NCBI GenBank assembly: GCA_016926185.1
Contig: JAFGPD010000019.1
Coordinates: 1 to 38,841, forward strand
Direction: 5' to 3'
Length of the DNA stretch: 38,841 bases
Source of the DNA: Candidatus Woesebacteria bacterium
GTDB lineage: Bacteria; Patescibacteriota; Microgenomatia; UBA8517
Of this stretch, positions 31,080-38,841 are shown piece after piece (position 1 is the first letter of the stretch; each line of letters begins with the position of its first letter). The notes under the pieces were generated by a model. That model was given only the letters and a program-made list of their open reading frames with translations, searched no databases and was not told the DNA's origin. The position numbers and the translations under genes were made by a program.

Positions 31080-34000
31080 ATGAAGAAAATACCTGCCCAA
31101 ACTAAAAAAGAAATCGTACGTAAAGCTCTTTACGAAAATGCTTCAATTAGTGATCTTAGTAGAGGGTACAGCATCTCCCGTAAAGCAATTTATAATTGGA
31201 TCAATAAATACAAAAAAGAATCAGAAGATAAGTCAAAAGCATTTATACCACAGTATGCAAAGGGAAGAAAACATCCAAAAGCAAAAGCTCATGAGATAGA
31301 GAAGAAGCTTCTAAGGATAGTGGCAGATAACCCCAAGATAACTATTAAGCAATTATCATCAAAAGTACCGGTATCTAGTTGGACTGTTTGGAAAATATTG
31401 GACCAAAACAATTTAAACACCAAGGATAAGCGTACTGAGTTTGCTGATACATTTGAAAAACAAAATACTGCAGCAGAAGAAAAAAGGGAAGCTGTAATAA
31501 GAGCAGTAGAGGAAAACGAAAGTGTAACAAAAATTGCAAAAGAATTGGATGTTGCAAGAAAGACTGTCTATAGCTGGATAAAAAGATACAAAAAGGCAAA
31601 AGATCTATCTCTTAAAACTTTCCAGCCAAGATATGTGAGTGGAGAAAAACATCCCAATGCTAAAGTATCAGATGATCTTGAAAAGAAACTTTTGGAAATA
31701 GTGACAGAAGATCCGGATTTGGCGATAAGCGAATTGGCGAATAGTCTTCCTGTTTCGGCATATACCGTATGGAAGCTTTTAGATAAACATAACCTTAATA
31801 CTATTAGTCAGAGAGAGTACTATGCACTTCAAACCTCACAAGCTCTTGAAAAACGTGTACCGTTTGCTTCAATATTAGACTCTTTTGGCTATGTCAGAAA
31901 AGAGCTGGAACTACTTTTACAAGTTTCTCGTAAGATCCCAAAGACAGTTGATCTTCAATTAATATCTCCAATTAAAAGTTACCTTTCAACTTTAATTATT
32001 AGTACTTCAAGACGACTTTCATTATATATAAATAGTTTAAGTAACTATTTGCGCTTTGTAATTAGAAAGGCATCATTTGCACTTGATCAATTGGTTAATG
32101 ATGTTGGCCGTTTCACTCTAAACCTTTCAAGATTTACGCTAACGCGCCCCAGACATTCCTATTATTATGCAACTTTAGTACTACTAATAGTACTTTCACT
32201 TGGATTTGCGGATAGGATAGTCAAACTTATTCCTGAAGAAACTGTGTCCCAGGTAAGCCAGAGACTTTCAGAAAACACTAGACTTGCAGCACTTTTATCA
32301 GAAGAGGAAGAGGAACAAGAAGTAGAAAGACTTATCAGTGGCAATTACATTATAGAAGGAGACACCGACTTACAAGTTACCGGTACACCAAAGTTTAAGA
32401 TCACTAAAGTTGCCAGTGCCTTTGAAGTTGATCGAAAAGATAGTATTGACCTATCTCAGGTAACTCCGACTATAAAACCGGAAGTAACAATAACCGGTCC
32501 AAGCGGTCAAAATATTAAAGATTTTTCATTACAAGAAACTAACGAAGGAGAATTTGAGGTGATCTTATCAGATTTTTCAAAAATTAAGCCGGGGCTATAT
32601 GTGTTGGGTGTAAGCGACGAAACCGGTACGCAGATAACACAAAATTTCAGTTGGGGGATTTTAGCGATAAACACCAACCAGACAACCTATAATACTGATG
32701 AAAATATCGAAATTTTAATCACTGTATTGGATAGCAAAGGAATACCAAAATGTGATGCAGATCTAGCATTGGTTATCAGAAATACAGAAAATGACGACTA
32801 CACGTTAATGACAACAGCAGATAACGAAATAAAAGTAAATGATGGTTGTGAGACAGATCAAAAAACTACAGAACCAGACTACAGTGCATCACTATCTGAA
32901 CTTTCAGAAGGTGAATATGAAGTTGAACTCATTGCCAGTATAGATAGTACAAATCACAAAGTTTCATCTGGATTTAAAGTAGCAGAAGAATCTGAGCTTG
33001 CCGATTTTGAAGTCAGCCGTGCGGCACCAATTAAAGTAGCTTCGGGTGAGGACTACCCAGTTGTTATAAGAATTAAGGCTAATAAGGATCACAAGGGGCA
33101 GGTTATTGATAAAGTCCCCAGTAATTTCCTGGTCAAACCGTTTGGAAAAGCTAAGATTGAGATCGATCCTGAGACCAGTAGTTTGGTAGATGAGGAATTT
33201 AGTGTAAAGGTAAATGGTGAAAATGAGCAGCTTTTGATCTGGGATGTTGATTTTAAGGCTGGTGGAACGTATTCCTTGACTTATGCTTTTTCCGATATGG
33301 GCAGTGATTGGACAAACTACTACCTCGGACCAGTTGAAATTGAGGGAGCGGAGGTAGATAAGATTTGGGAATTCAGGCAGGATCCGAGTGCTCCAGCGGG
33401 TAAGGTTACGCAAAAGATGCGCTACGGTAGGGTCAGGGTGGAGGAAAAAATGCTTGAGATCAGGGGCAGGAAAATGAAGACCTTCATGGAGAAAGCTCAT
33501 GTAAAGGCAGGGGAAACTCCAAAGATAGTACTGGAAGATCTAACATTATCTGATTCCGGCTCGCAAAATCCGGGATTGATGCAAAGACTTTTGGGAATTG
33601 CGCAGGAAAATGTTGATGACAGCCAATTTACTACCGGAATAAAAATAGAGGTAATTGATAATGACGGTAATAGGGAATATGTTACCAACATTGAGCAAAT
33701 TACTGAAACAGTAGAAATCCCACCACAATACTTAAAACCCGGCAGACACATAGTAACAATAACGGATGTTGAGACGGGCAACTTTGTTGAACAAGAGTTT
33801 TTATACGGTGTTTTGGCACTTAACTTGAATAAATCTGTTTATAGTTTGGGAGAAAGTACTTATATTCAAATGGCATCGCTTGACGATGGAGGCCAGACTG
33901 TGTGTGACAGTAACTTAGAATTAACAGTTTATGATCCTGAGGGAGGCGTTGAAACATACAGCATGCAAGAAGGAACGATCAGTGTTAGTGATGAGTGTCT

Positions 34001-37000
34001 ACTAAATAACGTAACTGATGAGCCTGATTACTTTGTTTATTACCCTATAAACAATCTAGGTGAATATCGTACAGTTTTGACTAATCTTGAAAATGGTTAC
34101 TCGGTAGATGGGAACTTTCTAGTTGAGGAATCTCCCCAATACTCGATTGAACGTGTTGGAGCAACACGAATAAATCCTTTTAAAGCTAAATATGTGATGA
34201 CGTTCAATGTTGAGTCAAAGGATAATTTTTCTGGAGAATTGATCGAAACAGTTCCTGATGGTTTCCAAATTTCTGAGTCGGATGAATTTTCGGTGAATGG
34301 CCAAGAGATATTATGGAGTTTAGAACTTAATGCAGGAGAGCAACAATCTTTTATATATGAGTATCAAGCACCGAAAGTGTCACCTGAACTATATCTACTC
34401 GGTGAGGCAAGACTCGTAAATGATGGAAACGAGGTTTTCTCCGAATATAGAAAATGGCAGCTTGCATCTGACGCAACTATATATATAACGAGCGGGACCA
34501 GTTGGCAGGTGCCGAGCGACTGGAATGATAGTGACAATACTGTTGAAGTTATTGGAGGCGGAGGCGGAGGTGCAAATGGAGCGGCAGAGTCAGGTGGTAA
34601 CGGAGGGGTCGGCGGAGGCGGAGGCGGAGGCGGAGGCTATGCAATCGCTACAAATGTGGACCTAACACCGGATGATTATGTTACTGTGCAAGTTGGACAG
34701 GGAGGAACCGTCGGAAATCCCGGCACACAAACTTATTTTAATGGAGGCAGTTGCGCAACCTCTTCCGTTTGTGCAACAGGCGGAGGTGCAGCGTCAGGAG
34801 CAACAGGGGGAACGGCAGGAACTTATTCTGTAGGAACAGGATATTCAGGAGGGTCAGGGGGCGGTGGAGGCGGTGTGGCCAATGCGGGTGGTGGAGGTGG
34901 AGGAGGTGGCGGCGCGGGTGGACCTAATGCAGCCGGTGATGGTGGCACAATAGGATCTTCTGCTTCAGGAAATAGTGGAGGGGCAGGTGGTGGTGGAGGA
35001 CAAGGGGACGGAACAAGCGGAGGCAGCGGAGGAACCGGAGGAACTGCCGGTGGAGGAACTGGAGGAAATGGCGGAAACGGAACTGAATGGGATTCAACGC
35101 ATGGTTCAGGCGGAGGCTCAGGAGGCGGAGGCGGAGGCAGCAGAAATGGCAATGGAGGACCTGCCGGAACAGCTGGAACTTATGGTGCGGGCGGTGCAGG
35201 TGGCGGAGGTGAGGGGCGTGGTGGCACGACATTTGGTTCGGGAGCATCGGGAAGAAATGGATTGATCGTTGTTGATTATACCCCGCCACCCAATTCTCCC
35301 CCGACGATCAACGTTGACGAGCCGGATGGGTCCGGTGATGAGATCGCGGAAGGGGCTAACTTCACCGTCCAATACGATCTTGAGGATACAGATGACACTG
35401 TAACGGCCGACTTTTACTATGATACAGATGGCTCCGGCCTTGACGGAGTTGCAATATCAGGTTGTCAGGATCAACCTGAAGACACTGACAACACATGTAC
35501 TTGGGATACAACAGGAGTTACTCCTGGAACATATTATGTTTATGGTGTGACAAGTGATGGGGTCAACCCTCAGCAAAGTGATTACTCATCCGGGGTTGTG
35601 ACGATCAATGATGCTCCAACGATCAATGTTGATGAGCCGGATGGAACAAGCGATGAGATCGCGGAAGGGGCTAACTTCACGGTTCAGTATGATCTGGATG
35701 ATACTGATGATCTGGTTACAGCTGACTTTTATTATGACACCAATGGGAGTGGTCTTGACGGAGTTGCAATAAGTGGATGTGCAGGTCAGGGAGAAGCAAC
35801 AAATGGAACTTGCAGCTGGGACACAACGGGGGTAACACCGGGAACATATTATGTATACGGAACTGTGAGCGACTCAGTTAATTCGCAGGTTTCTGATTAC
35901 TCTGCCGGGGTAGTAACTATAAATGACGCACCAACAATAAATGTTGATGAGCCGGATGGAGCTGGTGATGAGATCGCAGAAGGTGCAAATTTTACAGTGC
36001 AATATGATCTTGCCGACAGTGATGACTCGGTTACAGCTGATTTTTACTACGATACTGACACTACAGGTCTAAATGGGGTGGCGATCAGCGGATGTTCCGC
36101 ACAAGGTGAGGGAACGAACCAGACATGTTCCTGGGACACAACAGGTGTGACCCCGGGCACTTACTATATTTATGGAACTGTCGATGATGGTGTGAATTCG
36201 CCGGTAAGTGACTATTCATCTGGAGTGGTGACAATAAATGATACACCGACGATCACGGTTGATGAGCCGGACGGTGTGGGAGATACTATTTTGGAAGGAG
36301 CGAACTTTACCGTTCAATATGATCTTGATGATACTGATGATCTGGTTACAGCTGACTTTTATTACGATACAGATGATTTGGGACTTAACGGTTCAGCTAT
36401 AGCAGGTTGCCAAGATCAGGATGAAGATACAGACAACACTTGCACTTGGGACACAACGGGAGTAATACCAGGTACTTATTATGTTTACGGAATTGTCGAT
36501 GATGGTGTGAATTCTCCTGTCAGTGATTATTCCTCTGGGGTTGTGACAATAAATGACGCTCCTGATATTACAGTTGACGAGCCGGATGGAGCAGGTGATG
36601 AAATTGCGGAGGGTGCAAACTTTACAGTCCAATATGATCTAGCAGACACAGATAATGATGTAACCGCGGATTTTTATTATGACACAGATGACTCAGGACT
36701 AGACGGATCGGCTATCAGTAGTTGTACAGGACAGGGTGAAGGTATAAATCAAACCTGTATTTGGGATACCACGGGTGTAACACCAGGAACTTACTATGTT
36801 TACGGGATAGTTGACGATGGGACAAATCCTCAACAGGATGATTACTCATCCGGGGTAGTGACAATTAATGATGCTCCAACAATTAATGTTGATGAGCCGG
36901 ATGGGGTAAGTGACACTATCCAGGAAGATGCCAACTTCACAGTGCAGTATGATCTAGCCGATACAGATGACGATGTTACAGCTGACTTTTACTACGATAC

Positions 37001-38841
37001 TGATAGTTCTGGTCTTGACGGAGTTGCGATAAGTGGATGTGCGGGCCAAGGGGAAGGAACAGACCAAACCTGCATTTGGGATACTAATGGAGTAACTCCA
37101 GGAACTTACTATGTTTACGGGATTGTAGATGATGGAGTTAATTCGGCAGTTGATGATTATTCATCTGGGGTTGTAACAATAACTGATGCGCCGGATATCA
37201 CGGTTGATGAACCTGATGGAGTAAGTGATGAGGTGACTGAGGGAGATAATTTCACCGTTCAATATGATCTAGCAGATACAGATGATGATGTTACGGCAGA
37301 TTTCTACTACGATTCTAACGACTCAGGTCTTGATGGAACGGCAATATCAGGATGCCAAAATCAAGGTGAAGGAACCGACCAGACTTGCATATGGGATACA
37401 ACAGGAATAACCCCTGGGAATTATTATGTCTATGGGGTTGCCGACGATGGGTACAATCCTGCGCAGAATGATTATTCGTCGGGTGTTGTGACAATTATTT
37501 CAGGGTCAAACGATCCTCCAACCATAAATGTTGATGAGCCGGATGGAGTAAGTGATGAAATTGCTGTTGATGCCAACTTTACAGTCCAATACGACCTTGA
37601 TGATACCGACGATACAGTTACAGCAGATTTTTATTATGATACAAACTCAACAGGTCTAGATGGAGTTGCAATATCGGGTTGTCAAAATGAAGCGGAAGGA
37701 ACTGACCAAACTTGTACTTGGGATACAACAGGGGTAAGTGCAGGTACCTATTATGTCTACGGGATAGTAGATGATGGAACAAACCCCCCTGTTGACGATT
37801 ATTCTTCCGGGGTAGTGACAATTAATGATGCACCGACGATTAATGTTGACGAACCAGATGGAGTGAGCGATGAAATCGGAGAAGGAACGAACTTTACAGT
37901 CCAATATGACCTTGACGACATTGTCGATACGGTGACAGCTGATTTTTATTACGACTCCGACAGTTCAGGTCTTGACGGCGTTGCAATCAGCGGTTGTCAG
38001 GATCAAGGTGAAGGGACAAACGAAACATGCACTTGGGACACAACCGGAGTGAGCCCTGGAACATATTATGTTTATGGGATCGTCGATGATGGATTCAACG
38101 CTCAACAGGATGACTACTCAAGTGGGGTAGTGACGATCAATGATGCACCGGAAATAAATGTTGATGAGCCGGATGGAATAAGTGATGAAATAACAGAGGG
38201 TGCCAATTTCACAGTGCAATATGATCTTGCCGATACAGATGATGATGTAACGGCTGATTTTTACTATGATGCCAACGCAACTGGTCTTGATGGAACATTG
38301 ATTGCGGGATGTCAAACGCAAGCCGAAGGGACGAATCAAACATGCACATGGGACACAACAGGTGTGAGCCCCGGAGCATATTATGTTTACGGAATTGTTG
38401 ATGACGGAGTTAATTCTTCCGATGATAACTATTCAGCCGGAGTGGTAACAATAAATGACTCACCGGATATAACAGTTGACGAACCTGATGGCGTGAGTGA
38501 TGAAATTGCAGAAGGTGCCAACTTCACAGTTCAATATGATCTTTCCGACACCGATGATACAGTTACAGCTGATTTTTATTACGATACGGACAGCTCTGGT
38601 CTTGATGGTGTTGCGATAGCAGGTTGTGCGGGTCAAGGAGAAGGTATAAACCAGACTTGCAGTTGGGATACAACAGGAGTGTCACCTGGGACATATTATG
38701 TGTATGGTGTTTCCTACGATGGATTTAACCCATCGGAAAATGATTATTCATCAGGTGTTGTGACTATCAATGACCCTCCTACTATCAATGTTGATCAACC
38801 AGACGGAGTATCTGATGAGATTGCAGAAGGTGCCAACTTCA
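31080..38841 (+). CDS. Giant membrane-tethered HTH / repeat surface protein (3' end beyond window)
   Basis: The open frame exceeds 2,587 codons with no stop before the window ends. The ATG directly follows an in-frame TAA. Order of parts: a duplicated bipartite helix-turn-helix region (about 3-119 and 131-250), amphipathic helices (250-355), and one transmembrane helix (361-380) preceded by Arg/His-rich residues, so the HTHs should be cytoplasmic. Two macroglobulin/Ig-like cassettes follow, with WGILAINTNQTTYN at 525 and YGVLALNLNKSVYS at 909, 384 residues apart. Then come a Gly-rich domain (about 1137-1400) and 105-residue tandem repeats from 1408. There is no transposase catalytic domain. 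The probable role is adhesion or sensing coupled to DNA binding; this is an inference. Confidence 0.85.
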   Translation, partial: MKKIPAQTKKEIVRKALYENASISDLSRGYSISRKAIYNWINKYKKESEDKSKAFIPQYAKGRKHPKAKAHEIEKKLLRIVADNPKITIKQLSSKVPVSSWTVWKILDQNNLNTKDKRTEFADTFEKQNTAAEEKREAVIRAVEENESVTKIAKELDVARKTVYSWIKRYKKAKDLSLKTFQPRYVSGEKHPNAKVSDDLEKKLLEIVTEDPDLAISELANSLPVSAYTVWKLLDKHNLNTISQREYYALQTSQALEKRVPFASILDSFGYVRKELELLLQVSRKIPKTVDLQLISPIKSYLSTLIISTSRRLSLYINSLSNYLRFVIRKASFALDQLVNDVGRFTLNLSRFTLTRPRHSYYYATLVLLIVLSLGFADRIVKLIPEETVSQVSQRLSENTRLAALLSEEEEEQEVERLISGNYIIEGDTDLQVTGTPKFKITKVASAFEVDRKDSIDLSQVTPTIKPEVTITGPSGQNIKDFSLQETNEGEFEVILSDFSKIKPGLYVLGVSDETGTQITQNFSWGILAINTNQTTYNTDENIEILITVLDSKGIPKCDADLALVIRNTENDDYTLMTTADNEIKVNDGCETDQKTTEPDYSASLSELSEGEYEVELIASIDSTNHKVSSGFKVAEESELADFEVSRAAPIKVASGEDYPVVIRIKANKDHKGQVIDKVPSNFLVKPFGKAKIEIDPETSSLVDEEFSVKVNGENEQLLIWDVDFKAGGTYSLTYAFSDMGSDWTNYYLGPVEIEGAEVDKIWEFRQDPSAPAGKVTQKMRYGRVRVEEKMLEIRGRKMKTFMEKAHVKAGETPKIVLEDLTLSDSGSQNPGLMQRLLGIAQENVDDSQFTTGIKIEVIDNDGNREYVTNIEQITETVEIPPQYLKPGRHIVTITDVETGNFVEQEFLYGVLALNLNKSVYSLGESTYIQMASLDDGGQTVCDSNLELTVYDPEGGVETYSMQEGTISVSDECLLNNVTDEPDYFVYYPINNLGEYRTVLTNLENGYSVDGNFLVEESPQYSIERVGATRINPFKAKYVMTFNVESKDNFSGELIETVPDGFQISESDEFSVNGQEILWSLELNAGEQQSFIYEYQAPKVSPELYLLGEARLVNDGNEVFSEYRKWQLASDATIYITSGTSWQVPSDWNDSDNTVEVIGGGGGGANGAAESGGNGGVGGGGGGGGGYAIATNVDLTPDDYVTVQVGQGGTVGNPGTQTYFNGGSCATSSVCATGGGAASGATGGTAGTYSVGTGYSGGSGGGGGGVANAGGGGGGGGGAGGPNAAGDGGTIGSSASGNSGGAGGGGGQGDGTSGGSGGTGGTAGGGTGGNGGNGTEWDSTHGSGGGSGGGGGGSRNGNGGPAGTAGTYGAGGAGGGGEGRGGTTFGSGASGRNGLIVVDYTPPPNSPPTINVDEPDGSGDEIAEGANFTVQYDLEDTDDTVTADFYYDTDGSGLDGVAISGCQDQPEDTDNTCTWDTTGVTPGTYYVYGVTSDGVNPQQSDYSSGVVTINDAPTINVDEPDGTSDEIAEGANFTVQYDLDDTDDLVTADFYYDTNGSGLDGVAISGCAGQGEATNGTCSWDTTGVTPGTYYVYGTVSDSVNSQVSDYSAGVVTINDAPTINVDEPDGAGDEIAEGANFTVQYDLADSDDSVTADFYYDTDTTGLNGVAISGCSAQGEGTNQTCSWDTTGVTPGTYYIYGTVDDGVNSPVSDYSSGVVTINDTPTITVDEPDGVGDTILEGANFTVQYDLDDTDDLVTADFYYDTDDLGLNGSAIAGCQDQDEDTDNTCTWDTTGVIPGTYYVYGIVDDGVNSPVSDYSSGVVTINDAPDITVDEPDGAGDEIAEGANFTVQYDLADTDNDVTADFYYDTDDSGLDGSAISSCTGQGEGINQTCIWDTTGVTPGTYYVYGIVDDGTNPQQDDYSSGVVTINDAPTINVDEPDGVSDTIQEDANFTVQYDLADTDDDVTADFYYDTDSSGLDGVAISGCAGQGEGTDQTCIWDTNGVTPGTYYVYGIVDDGVNSAVDDYSSGVVTITDAPDITVDEPDGVSDEVTEGDNFTVQYDLADTDDDVTADFYYDSNDSGLDGTAISGCQNQGEGTDQTCIWDTTGITPGNYYVYGVADDGYNPAQNDYSSGVVTIISGSNDPPTINVDEPDGVSDEIAVDANFTVQYDLDDTDDTVTADFYYDTNSTGLDGVAISGCQNEAEGTDQTCTWDTTGVSAGTYYVYGIVDDGTNPPVDDYSSGVVTINDAPTINVDEPDGVSDEIGEGTNFTVQYDLDDIVDTVTADFYYDSDSSGLDGVAISGCQDQGEGTNETCTWDTTGVSPGTYYVYGIVDDGFNAQQDDYSSGVVTINDAPEINVDEPDGISDEITEGANFTVQYDLADTDDDVTADFYYDANATGLDGTLIAGCQTQAEGTNQTCTWDTTGVSPGAYYVYGIVDDGVNSSDDNYSAGVVTINDSPDITVDEPDGVSDEIAEGANFTVQYDLSDTDDTVTADFYYDTDSSGLDGVAIAGCAGQGEGINQTCSWDTTGVSPGTYYVYGVSYDGFNPSENDYSSGVVTINDPPTINVDQPDGVSDEIAEGANF
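31086..31829 (+). repeat. Tandem duplication of a two-HTH DNA-binding module
   Basis: Copy 1 (31086-31436) and copy 2 (31470-31829) align with an offset of 126 codons. Each has a first HTH (ISDLSRGYSISRKAIYNWI; VTKIAKELDVARKTVYSWI), a basic G-(R/E)-KHP link, and a second HTH (ITIKQLSSKVPVSSWTVWKI; AISELANSLPVSAYTVWKLL). This is the layout of IS630/Tc1 transposase or paired-type DNA-binding regions. Confidence 0.75.
32160..32219 (+). other. Single transmembrane segment of the giant protein
   Basis: It encodes YYYATLVLLIVLSLGFADRI. Basic residues before it (RFTLTRPRHS) and acidic residues after it (PEETVSQ) predict the N-terminus inside and the C-terminus outside. Confidence 0.75.
34490..35265 (+). 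other. Glycine-rich phage-tail-like domain of the giant protein
   Basis: It begins SGTSWQVPSDWNDSDNTVEV and then GGGGGG, includes a VTVQVGQGG core strand and long Gly runs (about 1159-1396), and closes with GRNGLIVVDY. This start, core and end are typical of Gly-rich domains in phage tail and large surface proteins. The local G+C content is much higher than the surroundings. Confidence 0.65.
35301..38841 (+). repeat. Tandem 315-bp (105-aa) repeats, 11 full and one partial copy
   Basis: Unit starts are at 35301, 35616, 35931, 36246, 36561, 36876, 37191, 37518, 37833, 38148, 38463 and 38778. Every step is 315 bp except 37191 to 37518 (327 bp, four extra residues ISGSN-like). Each unit reads (P)TINVDEPDG, GANFTVQYDL, TADFYYD, an acidic SGLDG loop, a Cys pair spaced C-x10-C, WDTTGVTPGTYYVYG and SSGVVTIND. 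It is probably a beta-sandwich with a disulfide. Confidence 0.92.

Noticed and set aside
31080-31829. Insertion-sequence transposase gene
   Set aside because: The HTH modules resemble transposase DNA-binding regions, but no DDE catalytic domain or terminal inverted repeats follow; the frame continues into a membrane protein.
34823-35372. Open frames on the minus strand rich in proline, opposite the Gly-rich domain
   Set aside because: They are the antisense of glycine codons (GGN read as NCC) within a continuous plus-strand gene; no start signal or family match.
35301-38841. Long tandem repeats considered as CRISPR or satellite DNA
   Set aside because: The period is 315 bp, there are no unique spacers, and every unit is an in-frame protein module with synonymous differences.
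1-38841. Alternative genetic code (UGA as Gly, as in some CPR groups)
   Set aside because: Several well-supported genes end in TGA and none has internal TGA.
1-38841. tRNA or rRNA genes
   Set aside because: No cloverleaf with a conserved T-arm (GGTTCRA-type) or rRNA signature was found by eye on either strand.

Overview
This window looks like part of a small-genome bacterium of the Candidate Phyla Radiation (Patescibacteria), perhaps Microgenomates-like. That placement is an inference from gene content and style. There is a type IV pilus cluster without a secretin, many single-pass or C-terminally anchored surface proteins with Thr/Pro 'TPTPT' linkers, small lone response regulators, many short membrane proteins of unknown function, A+T-rich DNA, and a giant repetitive surface protein. 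Genes end in TGA as well as TAA and TAG and have no internal TGA, so the code appears standard. No tRNA, rRNA or CRISPR array was seen.

Layout. 1-2 kb: the 3' part of a two-domain PsbP-like protein, then a MscS-like membrane protein behind a heavily structured leader. 2-13.4 kb: a type IV pilus and signalling cluster in three transcription units. The first is pilB-pilC plus a membrane protein (+). The second holds three pilin-like or PilX-like genes (-). The third holds a PilM-PilN fusion, pilO, a small membrane protein, the probable major pilin, a soluble histidine kinase and a response regulator (+). 13.4-21.3 kb: an accessory stretch with a C-terminally anchored surface protein, a second response regulator, small membrane proteins, an SRAP (YedK/HMCES) protein, a Cys-rich repeat surface protein, a membrane histidine kinase and a small zinc-ribbon protein. 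21.4-25.3 kb: comM (natural-transformation helicase), preceded by a 120-bp duplicate of its own 5' end and an inserted gene, and followed by a phosphoribosyltransferase-like gene. 25.4-29.8 kb: a PKD-domain surface protein, a TMTC-like membrane glycosyltransferase with TPRs, and two small membrane-associated proteins. 29.8-31.1 kb: a 1.3-kb non-coding stretch with six degenerate copies of a short repeat. 31.1 kb to the end: one open frame of more than 2,587 codons that leaves the window still open.

The giant protein is the most remarkable object. Its N-terminus is a tandem duplication of a two-part helix-turn-helix module like the DNA-binding half of IS630/Tc1-type transposases (four HTHs in all). 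A single membrane span follows, then two copies of a roughly 384-residue macroglobulin/Ig-like cassette, a phage-tail-like glycine-rich domain, and at least eleven and a half copies of an exactly 105-residue repeat carrying a conserved Cys pair and an acidic calcium-type loop. Predicted topology places the HTHs in the cytoplasm and the rest outside, so it could be a membrane-tethered DNA-binding adhesin or sensor.

How the parts may work together (inference): pili, ComM and the ssDNA-linked SRAP protein suggest DNA uptake. The kinases and lone receiver proteins may control pili. The TMTC-like enzyme may glycosylate the large beta-sandwich surface proteins. Many genes have a -10 box only about six bases before the start codon, which points to widespread leaderless transcription. 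A second group uses strong Shine-Dalgarno sequences.
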